Of a stretch of DNA of 33,126 nucleotides, positions 1 through 6,661 are shown piece by piece (position 1 is the first letter of the stretch; every line of letters begins with the position of its first letter). The notes under the pieces were generated by a model that was not told the origin of the DNA, did no database searches, and was given only the letters and a program-made list of their open reading frames with translations. Where the stretch lies: positions 1 through 33,126 of the forward strand of contig CADBBT010000017.1 in assembly GCA_902792985.1 (NCBI GenBank), in the 5' to 3' direction. The position numbers and the translations under genes are program-made. This DNA comes from Oscillospiraceae bacterium. Lineage in GTDB: Bacteria; Bacillota; Clostridia; Oscillospirales; Acutalibacteraceae.

Positions 1-1400
1 CCTATTACATGAAGGAGACAGTTGCTCCGGAAGGATATGCGCTGGATGAGACTATTTATAAAGTCGTGATCGAGGATGCTGCGGATCAGACCAAAAAATC
101 GGTCATTACAGTTCTGGGAGATGAAGAGGATTCCGCCTCCGACGAAACCCCAGAAACCGGCGATGAGGAGATTGGAATACTGGGCGCACAGTCCCACGGC
201 CCCCACTGTTTTCTCACCGAGCGTGGCGAGCATGACCGTATCCACCATACTGCCCGTTGTCGTGAGCAGGTTCTGCAAAGCCACCGGGATGGCGATGACA
301 GCCAGCAGAATGAGCAGACCGACGATGAATGCCAGACCGCCGGCTGCAAAGGCTGTGCCACCCGCAATTTTGATCGGCATGGTGGTCTCAGCATCGTTGA
401 TGTTCTGCCAGCAGAAGGAAACCGTGGAACCGTTCAAGTTGAATTCATCCAGTCCGATTGCCTGCGCGTTTTGCGCTTCGCCAAATCCGCAAACCTTCAA
501 TCCTTCTGCAAACAGCCGTGCCATTTCCGCATCCTTGAAGAAGATGCTGCCTTCCTGCCGAAGCTCGGTTGCCGGTTCCTCCTTGCGCAGGTGGCCGGGT
601 TTGAAGCCGCTGCACCACCAGTGCGTGCTCCGGTCGCGGGTGAATTCCCGGGTATAATTTCCGTCGCCCTGCTTGTCGTGATACAATGTCATCGACATTT
701 CCGGCCATTCTTCCTGCTTCAACGATTTATAGAAGGTGAAAACGGAGTCTTGCTTGTCGCTGTGCTCTTTATAATAAACACCCTGTTCGCAGCCATAGAA
801 GACCATTCCATACTGCCCCTTCCAAAGCTGGATCATGTAATCCTTGTTCTGATAGGTGAAGAATACGCGCACATAGTCGTATTCAAGCAAAATGTACGGC
901 GCGACCAGATCATAGAACCGGCCGAAGCCGAATCCTTGCTGCCAGCATTTGACGTCGTTGACGTAATAAAAATCGTCGCGGAGGTTATATTTATAGCCGA
1001 GCACCTGAAACTTTTGCAGCAGAAGCTTGATCGGTGTTTGTGTTTTGACAACAAAGATCACCATGCTGCCCTGGGCGGTTTCTTTTCCTGCTTTTGCCGT
1101 GGCGGTGATGGTCGCTCTGCCCGCTTTGATACCTTTGACTGTGCCGTTTTGATCGACGGTGGCAACGCTTTCATCGTTGCTGGTCCATGTTATCTCCGGC
1201 GTTTGCGTAAAGTTTGACGTTTCGGCTGTCATTTGAATGGTTTTGCGAACCGTAACTTCCACATTGCTTGCTGTCAGACTGACAGACGGTTGGGGTGTTT
1301 TGGTCGGCTTATCTTTTGCCGCAGCGGCAAAAACAGCGCTCCACACGGAAAGCGTCAGCAGGACAAGCAGAACGGCGATAGCTTTTCTTGTGCGTTTCAT
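1..1400 (-). CDS. Secreted Big_2 / DUF4474-like protein, reading in frame into a MATE fragment (partial)
   Basis: From ATG at 1400 (SD AAGGAG, 7 nt spacing) the minus strand is open to the window edge (466 codons, no stop). Residues 1-27 form a signal peptide (LLVLLTLSVWSAVFA core). Residues ~38-115 are a bacterial Ig-like Big_2 domain (TWTSNDESVATVDQNGT). Residues ~125-350 resemble DUF4474 (YDYVRVFFTY, IQLWKGQYGMVFYGCE, HWWCSGFKPGHLR). A hydrophobic segment near 345-367 matches the C-terminal anchor of the paralogue at 5201-6520, where that protein stops. Here the frame instead continues from about base 300 into MATE-like sequence. Function unknown; probably a membrane-anchored extracytoplasmic protein. 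The DUF4474 assignment is from memory of its motif and the fusion is suspect. Confidence 0.7.
   Translation of the reverse strand, partial: MKRTRKAIAVLLVLLTLSVWSAVFAAAAKDKPTKTPQPSVSLTASNVEVTVRKTIQMTAETSNFTQTPEITWTSNDESVATVDQNGTVKGIKAGRATITATAKAGKETAQGSMVIFVVKTQTPIKLLLQKFQVLGYKYNLRDDFYYVNDVKCWQQGFGFGRFYDLVAPYILLEYDYVRVFFTYQNKDYMIQLWKGQYGMVFYGCEQGVYYKEHSDKQDSVFTFYKSLKQEEWPEMSMTLYHDKQGDGNYTREFTRDRSTHWWCSGFKPGHLRKEEPATELRQEGSIFFKDAEMARLFAEGLKVCGFGEAQNAQAIGLDEFNLNGSTVSFCWQNINDAETTMPIKIAGGTAFAAGGLAFIVGLLILLAVIAIPVALQNLLTTTGSMVDTVMLATLGEKTVGAVGLCAQYSNLLIAGFWGFVGGGILFISQNCNDRFFGLIRSILDHDFINSLIQRISFRSNCLLHVI
3..117 (+). pseudogene. Cna-B/SpaA-like pilin domain fragment (partial)
   Basis: The first ~115 bases read in frame on the plus strand as the last strands of a Cna-B type (SpaA/collagen-adhesin B) domain: the phrase KETVAPEGYALDETIYKVVI matches the family's conserved 'KE..APEGY.LD...Y.V.I' ending. 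Such domains stack in sortase-anchored adhesins and pilins. The start is off the window. Past about base 117 the plus frame stays open only because it is antisense to a clear MATE-transporter sequence, so I end the fragment there. The apparent sorting-like TPETGDE downstream is therefore probably an antisense artefact. This looks like a rearrangement or assembly junction, not an intact gene. Confidence 0.45.
118..300 (-). pseudogene. MATE-family efflux transporter N-terminal fragment
   Basis: Within the frame continuing from the DUF4474-like protein, bases ~300 down to ~118 encode residues that read like the first two helices of a MATE multidrug/Na+ antiporter: IPVALQNLL, then GSMVDTVMLATLGE, then AVGLCAQYSNLLIAGFWG. 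The family normally continues for over 400 residues. Here the resemblance is lost after GGGILFISQ, at the point where plus-strand Cna-B coding begins. The piece has no start codon or RBS of its own. It is either a remnant left by deletion and rearrangement or a chimeric contig end. Confidence 0.55.
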
Positions 1401-1426
1401 AAGAGTTCTCCTTCATATAAAGTATA

Positions 1427-1481
1427 ATATGCCAAACCATTATAGGGGAAAACAGGAGCGTTGTCAAGCTCTTTGGCATAT
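1427..1481. promoter_or_regulatory. Operator-like inverted repeat bracketing the promoter
   Basis: ATATGCCAAA (1427-1436) and TTTGGCATAT (1472-1481) are perfect 10-bp inverted arms. One lies just upstream of the -35 box and the other just downstream of the -10 box of the promoter at 1439-1467. That placement suits a looping or dimeric repressor. No regulator gene is adjacent. Confidence 0.45.
1439..1467 (-). promoter_or_regulatory. Sigma-A-type promoter of the DUF4474-like gene
   Basis: On the minus strand TTGACA (1467-1462), a 17-bp spacer and TATAAT (1444-1439) form a consensus promoter 38 bp upstream of the start codon at 1400. Confidence 0.75.
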
Positions 1482-1513
1482 CTTCTTCAAAACTGAAAGG
1501 AAAGAAAAGCGGG

Positions 1514-1741
1514 TTAAGCGGCCGGACGCTGTGCGTTTCTGCGGCGATTTGCAGTGTCCTTTTGGACCTTCTTCAGCGTAGGACGCTGCGCAGAGGAGCT
1601 CTTGCGGTGGCGGCGTGCACGAAAATATGCTATGACACGCTGCTCAAACGCGATCAGGTGCTCCTCAAAAAGGATGCCGAGGATGATTGCGACTACCATA
1701 GGGATGAAGAAGAATAAAAAACTGTGCATCGTTGTAAACAT
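1514..1741 (-). CDS. Small single-pass membrane protein with basic tail
   Basis: This 75-residue ORF starts at ATG 1741, preceded by a near-ideal SD (GGAGGT, 7 nt spacing) and a promoter at 1789-1816, so I take it as real. An upstream in-frame ATG would place the start before the SD and is disfavoured. Residues ~7-27 are a strong hydrophobic helix (FLFFFIPMVVAIILGILFEE). The remaining ~45 residues are arginine/lysine rich (FRARRHRKSSS, RRRNAQRPAA) and probably cytoplasmic. It is transcribed in the same direction as its neighbours but is a single-gene unit with its own promoter. I do not recognise a family and assign no function. Confidence 0.6.
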   Translation of the reverse strand: MFTTMHSFLFFFIPMVVAIILGILFEEHLIAFEQRVIAYFRARRHRKSSSAQRPTLKKVQKDTANRRRNAQRPAA

Positions 1742-1788
1742 AAGAATGACCTCCAAAAAAAACATTCGTTTTTGTTTTCTACGATTTG

Positions 1789-1816
1789 ATTATACCATGT
1801 ATTTTTGAAAAGTCAA
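1789..1816 (-). promoter_or_regulatory. Promoter of the 75-residue membrane protein gene
   Basis: TTGACT (1816-1811), a 16-bp spacer and TATAAT (1794-1789) lie on the minus strand, about 48 bp upstream of the ATG at 1741. Confidence 0.7.
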
Positions 1817-1907
1817 GACAAATGTTCCAAATCCGTGGTTTTCGTGTCCTCAAAAACGGACTTTGAAAAGAAACCGCTTTTTTGTGGTGAAAAAGCGCTG
1901 TGGAAAT

Positions 1908-2071
1908 GGCCGGCGGGGCGGAACACGCCGTGCCGCAGGCACGGCGTAAAGGGGCGCGTGCCACGCACAAAAAAATGTAACGTTGGTGTTGCCTGTCAAT
2001 ATGGCAGAAACAACAACGTACTTTCGCGCGCCCCGTGCGCGGCGCAGCCGCGCTGTTCCGCCCCGCCGGCC
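1908..2071. repeat. GC-rich cloverleaf palindrome, copy A
   Basis: The outer arms GGCCGGCGGGGCGGAAC (1908-1924) and its exact complement (2055-2071) form a perfect 17-bp inverted repeat. Inside are three dyads: ACGCCGTGCC/GGCACGGCGT (1925-1934/1938-1947), GGGGCGCG/CGCGCCCC (1951-1958/2027-2034) around a further imperfect stem (about 1980-2019), and GCGCGGC/GCCGCGC (2037-2043/2047-2053). Read on the minus strand, the order and several stems match copy C at 30353-30481. It fills most of the ~400-bp non-coding stretch between the small membrane protein and the lipase gene. No coding potential. Confidence 0.7.
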
Positions 2072-2106
2072 TTTGCCACAGCGCGACCAACTTGCGTCGC
2101 AGCAGC

Positions 2107-2132
2107 AAAAACGGCAGCCCGTAAGGGCTGCC
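2107..2132 (-). terminator. Intrinsic terminator of the lipase gene
   Basis: On the minus strand, 25 bases past the stop codon, GGCAGCCC-TTAC-GGGCTGCC (2132-2113) is followed by GTTTTT. Confidence 0.8.
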
Positions 2133-2157
2133 ATATCATATGTATGTGTGGGTAGAA

Positions 2158-3360
2158 TTATGCTTTTTCCGCTGCTGCGGGTTCCTCCATCGTCTCGGTG
2201 GAAACAAGCATTTCTGCAATTTCAAGATAGAAGTTGTGCGTCTTTTCCACATCGGCAAACAGACCGACCGCCGTGCCGTGGTCGCCTTCGCGCTCCGGCA
2301 TGACCTGCCATACGCCGCGCTCAATGTTGTTGGGATCGAACTTCTTGAACGGCTCATCTGCGGGATGCATGGCGGAACTGACGTTGACCAGTCCGTCATT
2401 TGCAAAATCTTCATAGGAAATATCGCCGTTTTTTATTTTCTTTTTGTTGTCGAACATAATCAGACTTGACGTCAAATACAAAAACGCAAAATCCGTTTTG
2501 ATCGGAGCGATCTTGTCCTTGTCCGGCTTCTTTTTGCCAACAGCGTTAAAATAATAAGAAAAATAGAATGGTGTGGGATTGAAGGGCTTCAAATTCAGAT
2601 TCATGCTGCTTGCGCCTTCGCCCGACATATCGTCGCGGATGGTGTCGGTACCATTGGCAAGGTTGCGCTTGGATTGGAAGAAATCATGGCGGTCTTCCTT
2701 GCCTGGGGTGTTGTTGATGCCGAACTGCTCCAGATGGAAATCAAAGAACTGCTTGGTCTGCATGGACATACGGCCCGCAACATTGACATAGTTGAATGCC
2801 ACGGCCTCCAGCAGCGCGAGGATCTTATATTTCTTTGCAACGTCAAATGAAACTGTACCGTTATGGGGGGTGCAGATGCAGGTGATACTTTGGACCCAGT
2901 CACCTTTTCCGCCGGTGAAGAGACCGGAGATATCGTCCGGGCCGCTTGCCGCCCGCTCCTCGGGGTCACCGTCAGTGAGCAGATGCAGCAGCAGACGCAC
3001 TGTGATGCCGCCATGGCTGTGACCGAGCAAATGGATCTTTCGTTCGGAGGAAACACCGCCTTCAAACAACGGCTTATCATAGGTACGCCCGAAACGGCGG
3101 TGGTTGTGACGCGCGGAATGGGCTTTGCCGTAGTCCACGGTGGTGCCCATCAGACGCGCATAGATCTCACATGCACGGTCCCATGCGGAGGAAACGGGGC
3201 CAACGGAGAGTGCATAACCTTCATAGTCGTTTTCGGCAAGAAAGTCCATCAGATTTCCGGTGGTTGCACCCCAATAGGGGAACTTTTTATCAAGTCCCTC
3301 ATCCATGCCCCAGCCGAACATGCCATGTACGAAAATAAACGGATATTTGTTTTTTGCCAT
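2158..3360 (-). CDS. Staphylococcal-type lipase/esterase (alpha/beta hydrolase)
   Basis: A 400-residue protein likely to hydrolyse ester bonds of acylglycerols or related lipids. An N-terminal HGMFGWG (residues 12-18) gives the oxyanion-hole strand of family I.5-type lipases. GHSHGG (113-118) is the nucleophile elbow with Ser115. The Asp of NDGLVN (~322) and the His of GDHGT (~361) complete the triad in the arrangement seen in staphylococcal lipases. Unlike those enzymes it has no signal peptide or propeptide and begins directly with MAKNKYPFIFVHG, implying a cytoplasmic enzyme or unconventional export. I chose ATG 3360 for its GAGGAG SD and the promoter just upstream; a longer in-frame start at 3441 would overlap that promoter. 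Monocistronic: own promoter (3392-3420) and terminator (2107-2132). Substrate unknown. Confidence 0.85.
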   Translation of the reverse strand: MAKNKYPFIFVHGMFGWGMDEGLDKKFPYWGATTGNLMDFLAENDYEGYALSVGPVSSAWDRACEIYARLMGTTVDYGKAHSARHNHRRFGRTYDKPLFEGGVSSERKIHLLGHSHGGITVRLLLHLLTDGDPEERAASGPDDISGLFTGGKGDWVQSITCICTPHNGTVSFDVAKKYKILALLEAVAFNYVNVAGRMSMQTKQFFDFHLEQFGINNTPGKEDRHDFFQSKRNLANGTDTIRDDMSGEGASSMNLNLKPFNPTPFYFSYYFNAVGKKKPDKDKIAPIKTDFAFLYLTSSLIMFDNKKKIKNGDISYEDFANDGLVNVSSAMHPADEPFKKFDPNNIERGVWQVMPEREGDHGTAVGLFADVEKTHNFYLEIAEMLVSTETMEEPAAAEKA

Positions 3361-3391
3361 AATCAGCACACTCCTCTTAGAAGATAGGCTA

Positions 3392-3420
3392 ATTATACCA
3401 CTTTTTTCTTCGACTTTCAA
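3392..3420 (-). promoter_or_regulatory. Promoter of the lipase gene
   Basis: TTGAAA (3420-3415), a 17-bp spacer and TATAAT (3397-3392) precede the ATG at 3360 on the minus strand. Confidence 0.7.
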
Positions 3421-3471
3421 GATAGTTTTGTTGCTTTTCACGATTCCGAAACAAATTTTTTTAAAATTTTA

Positions 3472-4206
3472 TTAAGAAACAGTGTTCTCTCGGCTGTCAG
3501 CGCCTTCCTGTTGCTTTCGCATCCTTAACCAATTGAAAAAGGCATACAGATCGTTGCACAAAAACACAACAAAACAGACGAGCATTGGGGTGGAGCCGGC
3601 GTCATTTTTGCTTTCCAGCAGCCACAGGACGATCAAAACAACGTCGTTTGCTGCATATCCCAAAGCGTAAAACGCGCTGCGCTGCATACTCATCCATGCG
3701 GCGATGAAGCTGGTAAACACAGACAGGGTGCTGAAATAAAGCTGTGCTGTGCCAAGCGAACGCAGCAAAAAGAAGAATCCGATCGTGGCGGCAACGGCGG
3801 CGAAAAACATCACGGCGATCTGCCGCGGACGCATCCGGGCCACAGCGACCTGCGCCGATTCCGCAAAGGGATTGCGCAGCCAGGTGACGATGCTCGCGAT
3901 CGCAATGGGCATCGACATGCCGATATAGGTCATCATCTCGCCGTAATAGCGCGCACGAAAGGAGATCACGGCGTAAATGAGCGAGAACAGCACGATCAGG
4001 ACCTGCCCCATCACATGCCCCTTTGCGGCAAAAATCAGTGCCGTCACGCCGACCAGTGACGCTGCAAGGGTCAGCGCGTCCGAATGCGGCGTCAGCAGAA
4101 AAGCGGCAGAGATCAGCAGCAGCGAGATTGTCCAAAGCAGCCAATCCCATATGGTCAATTCCCGAAAAAAGCGTTTGAATTGCACGGTTCCTCCCAAGGC
4201 TTTCAT
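3472..4206 (-). CDS. pnuC: PnuC-family nicotinamide riboside (vitamin) transporter
   Basis: A polytopic membrane protein of about 244 residues with 7-8 hydrophobic helices. It carries the PnuC signature near the end (CNDLYAFFNWLRM, compare N-D-x-Y-x-x-x-x-W) and the family's central YGEMMTYIGMSMP and NDVVLIVLWLL segments. PnuC proteins carry out facilitated uptake of nicotinamide riboside for NAD synthesis; relatives take riboflavin or thiamine, so the exact vitamin is not proven. The start is uncertain. ATG 4206 has no SD and sits directly behind the U-run of a hairpin, whereas GTG 4185 has GGGAGG four nucleotides upstream. The gene follows trxB on the same strand after an 81-bp gap containing that hairpin, so expression may depend on read-through. 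Confidence 0.85.
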   Translation of the reverse strand: MKALGGTVQFKRFFRELTIWDWLLWTISLLLISAAFLLTPHSDALTLAASLVGVTALIFAAKGHVMGQVLIVLFSLIYAVISFRARYYGEMMTYIGMSMPIAIASIVTWLRNPFAESAQVAVARMRPRQIAVMFFAAVAATIGFFFLLRSLGTAQLYFSTLSVFTSFIAAWMSMQRSAFYALGYAANDVVLIVLWLLESKNDAGSTPMLVCFVVFLCNDLYAFFNWLRMRKQQEGADSRENTVS

Positions 4207-4209
4207 GAA

Positions 4210-4265
4210 AAAACGTATTCGCTGCGCATCTTCTATGACTTTTGATACGCAAACGAATACGTTTT
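4210..4265 (-). terminator. Terminator or attenuator hairpin between trxB and pnuC
   Basis: AAAACGTATTCG (4265-4254, read on minus) and its perfect complement (4221-4210) form a 12-bp stem enclosing a 32-nt loop. The second arm ends in a T-run that touches the first possible ATG of pnuC at 4206. It could end trxB transcripts or attenuate pnuC. Confidence 0.6.
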
Positions 4266-4287
4266 GTATTCCCCGCCCGGCGGCGAG

Positions 4288-5190
4288 TCAGTTGTTCAGA
4301 TATTTCACAGCTTCCGTGGCGGCAACAGCGCCGTCCGCAGCGGCAGTTACAAGCTGGCGAACATCCTTCACACGGTTGTCGCCGGCAACAAAGATGCCTG
4401 CTGTTTTGGTTTTGCAGTCCTCTGCGGCAATGGCATAGCCGCCCGCGTCAAGGTCCACAAGGGTTTTGAAGTTCTCATTCTCCGGCACCTGACCGACTGC
4501 CACAAACAATCCCTGCACGGGCAGCACGGTGACTTCGCCGGTGTTTTTGTCGGTGACCTCCACCGCCTGCAGACGCACATCGGAAACAAGCTTAGTAACA
4601 TTGCTGTTGAGCACCAGCTTTACATTTTCGCGCGCTTTCAGTCGGCTGACCAGTGCAGCGTCGGCTCGGAATGCGTCTCTGCGATGAATGAGATACACGG
4701 TGTTCGCAAGATCGGCAAGATACAGCGCATCTTCAACAGCGGTGTTGCCGCCGCCGGCAACTGCAACGTCCTTTTTGCGGAAGAAGTTTCCGTCGCAGGT
4801 GGCGCAGTAGGAAACGCCTTTGCCGATGAGCTTGTCTTCATCCGCCACGCCGAGCTTGCGGTTTTCCGCACCGGTGGCAAGAATGACGGTCTTTGCCTCA
4901 TAGGTGTTCTTCGGCGTGTGCACGGTTTTGATCTCGCCGTCGTCAATGGAAACAGCTTTTTCAAACTTGATCTCGGCGCCGAGGTCCTTTGCCTGGTTGT
5001 AAAGCGTTGTGGCAAATTCAAAGCCGGAGATGTTCGGTGCAACCGGATAGTTTGCGATGTCCGGCGTGTTGATGATCTGTCCGCCGTAGCTTTTCGCTTC
5101 GAGCACAAGGGTGCTCTTTTCCGCGCGGCAGGCATAGATCGCAGCCGTCAGACCCGCAGGTCCCGCGCCGATGATGAGAACATCATACAT
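4288..5190 (-). CDS. trxB: Thioredoxin reductase
   Basis: A 300-residue FAD/NAD(P)H disulfide reductase that passes electrons from NADPH to thioredoxin. The N-terminal FAD-binding GAGPAGLTAA (residues ~8-17), the redox-active CATC (Cys129, Cys132), the NADPH-binding GGGNTAVEDA (~147-156) with HRRD (~169-172) and the C-terminal FVAGDNR FAD motif are all present and in order. Length is close to the usual 305-320 residues. Start ATG 5190 has SD AAGGTG at 7 nt; a longer in-frame start would run back into the upstream gene. Only 10 bases separate it from the stop of the Big_2/DUF4474-like gene, and its SD sits in that junction, so the two are almost certainly cotranscribed. Downstream lies the hairpin before pnuC. 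Confidence 0.95.
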   Translation of the reverse strand: MYDVLIIGAGPAGLTAAIYACRAEKSTLVLEAKSYGGQIINTPDIANYPVAPNISGFEFATTLYNQAKDLGAEIKFEKAVSIDDGEIKTVHTPKNTYEAKTVILATGAENRKLGVADEDKLIGKGVSYCATCDGNFFRKKDVAVAGGGNTAVEDALYLADLANTVYLIHRRDAFRADAALVSRLKARENVKLVLNSNVTKLVSDVRLQAVEVTDKNTGEVTVLPVQGLFVAVGQVPENENFKTLVDLDAGGYAIAAEDCKTKTAGIFVAGDNRVKDVRQLVTAAADGAVAATEAVKYLNN

Positions 5191-5200
5191 AGGCGTCACC

Positions 5201-6520
5201 TTACAGGAGCAGCAGCAGACCGATGTCAAGGAAGAACATTGCGGCCATGGCGAACGGACCGGCAAGCGGTGCGAGCACGTTGGCAACGGCAAGGGCTTTC
5301 ACCGGCATCGTGGTTTCAGCGTGGGAGATGTTCTGCCAGACAAAGTGGACATTTCTGCCGTCCACAGAGAAGCTGTCAAGACCGAGGTCTGCGCCGTATT
5401 CCACTCTTGTGAAGCCGCACTTTTCGAGACCTTCGGTGAACAGACGTGTCATCTCTTCATCTTTCATCTCGATCGTACCGACGGAGCGCAGCTCTCTCGC
5501 GGGCTCTTCCACACGCAGGTGGCCGCGCTTGAAGCCGGTGCACCACCAGTATTTATCCCAGGGACGGGTGAATTCGCGCTTGTAGGTGCCGAGGCCTGTG
5601 GTGTCGTGATACAGGCTCTGTTCCATGTACATCCAGTCGCCTTCCTTGGCGCAGTTGTAAAGGGTGAACACGCCGGGCTCCTTGGAGGAATGACGGCGGT
5701 TGTAAACGCCGACTTCGCAGCCATAGAAGATCAGACCGTACTGGCCTTTCCAGAACTGGATCATCCAGTCTTTGCCTTCATAGGTGAAGTAAACACGGAC
5801 ATAGTCATATTCCAGCAAAATGTACGGGGAGACGATGTCATAGAACTTGGAGAAACCGAAATATTTCTGCCAGCATTTCTTGTCGTTGGTGTAATAGTAA
5901 TCATCGGGGTAGCTGTACTGATAGCCAAGCACCTCGTGGTCACGCAGGAAGTTGTGGATCTGGCCAAACGGCTGGGTGACGAAGACTTCGATCGAGTCTG
6001 TGGCGCTTTGGCCGTTGCCTTCTGCTTTGACGGTGATGGTCGTTTTGCCGACCGTCAGACCGAACACTTCGCCGCTCCCGTTCACAGTGGCAACAATCTT
6101 TTTGCTGCTGTCCCAGGAAAGCTTCACGTCGCCGTCAAAGCCGGAGACCTGTGCGTCCAGCTTCAGACGCGTCAAAGGCTTGAGCTCCGTTGTGTCGGTG
6201 ACGATCTTCACCGCTGCGGGTGCCTGCGGAGCAGCAGGCTCTTCTGCAGGCTGTACGGGCTGTTCCGGCTCTTCGCCGACAACGGGCAGATCCGCGTCAA
6301 ACGGTTCGTTGGAGCCTTCGATCTTTGTGATGACGGGTGCCGCCGGGAGCATGGCCGCTTCCTGCGGCGCAGCTTCCTCCTGCGTTGCAGGTGCAGCTTC
6401 TTCACTCACTGCGGCGGGCGCTTCAACGTCTTGCACATCATCGACAGCAAAGCAGTTCATAAAGCTGCAAAGGGTCAGCAGCACCAGAAGTGCCGCTGTG
6501 CATTTTTGAAAAAGTTTCAT
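5201..6520 (-). CDS. Secreted Big_2 / DUF4474-like membrane-anchored protein
   Basis: 439 residues. Residues 1-25 are a signal peptide (CTAALLVLLTLCSFMNCFA). Residues ~26-100 are an Ala/Pro/Glu-rich linker. Residues ~105-185 are an Ig-like Big_2 domain (SWDSSKKIVATVNGSGE, GKTTITVKAEG). Residues ~190-405 form a DUF4474-like domain (YDYVRVYFTYEGK, IQFWKGQYGLIFYGCEVG, WWCTGFKRGHLRVEEPA). The last ~30 residues are a hydrophobic helix ending LLLLL at the stop. This predicts an extracytoplasmic domain tethered to the membrane. ATG 6520 has SD GGAGGT and a consensus promoter upstream. It is the first gene of an operon with trxB. A paralogue lies at 1-1400. The molecular function is unknown; the conserved Trp/Tyr/Gly-rich core suggests ligand or wall binding, which is only a guess. 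Confidence 0.8.
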   Translation of the reverse strand: MKLFQKCTAALLVLLTLCSFMNCFAVDDVQDVEAPAAVSEEAAPATQEEAAPQEAAMLPAAPVITKIEGSNEPFDADLPVVGEEPEQPVQPAEEPAAPQAPAAVKIVTDTTELKPLTRLKLDAQVSGFDGDVKLSWDSSKKIVATVNGSGEVFGLTVGKTTITVKAEGNGQSATDSIEVFVTQPFGQIHNFLRDHEVLGYQYSYPDDYYYTNDKKCWQKYFGFSKFYDIVSPYILLEYDYVRVYFTYEGKDWMIQFWKGQYGLIFYGCEVGVYNRRHSSKEPGVFTLYNCAKEGDWMYMEQSLYHDTTGLGTYKREFTRPWDKYWWCTGFKRGHLRVEEPARELRSVGTIEMKDEEMTRLFTEGLEKCGFTRVEYGADLGLDSFSVDGRNVHFVWQNISHAETTMPVKALAVANVLAPLAGPFAMAAMFFLDIGLLLLL

Positions 6521-6562
6521 TGTGGTACCTCCATGTTTTCATTTTTCCAATGTACATAGTCC

Positions 6563-6591
6563 ATTATAAAGAAAAAAGGCGTAAAAATCAA
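6563..6591 (-). promoter_or_regulatory. Promoter of the DUF4474-like/trxB operon
   Basis: TTGATT (6591-6586), a 17-bp spacer and TATAAT (6568-6563) lie on the minus strand, about 43 bp upstream of ATG 6520. Confidence 0.75.
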
Positions 6592-6636
6592 CCTGTTTAA
6601 TAAAAATTTATGAACATTATTTTCTGAAGTATAATA

Positions 6637-6660
6637 AAAGCGCCGGCTTTTTTTAAAAAA
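6637..6660 (-). terminator. Weak terminator downstream of radC
   Basis: A short dyad AAAGC-CGGC-GCTTT with a T-rich 3' flank on the minus strand lies just past the radC stop at 6662. The stem is only 5 bp, so this is a tentative call. Confidence 0.35.
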
Positions 6661-6661
6661 C

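Noticed and set aside
9-1217. 402-residue plus-strand ORF beginning with the Cna-B piece
   Set aside because: Only the first ~36 residues look like a protein family; the rest is antisense to a well-defined signal peptide/Big_2/DUF4474-like reading frame with its own promoter and SD.
5171-6559. 462-residue plus-strand ORF opposite the DUF4474-like gene
   Set aside because: Shadow frame: the minus strand carries signal peptide, Big_2 domain, promoter and SD; the plus frame has none.
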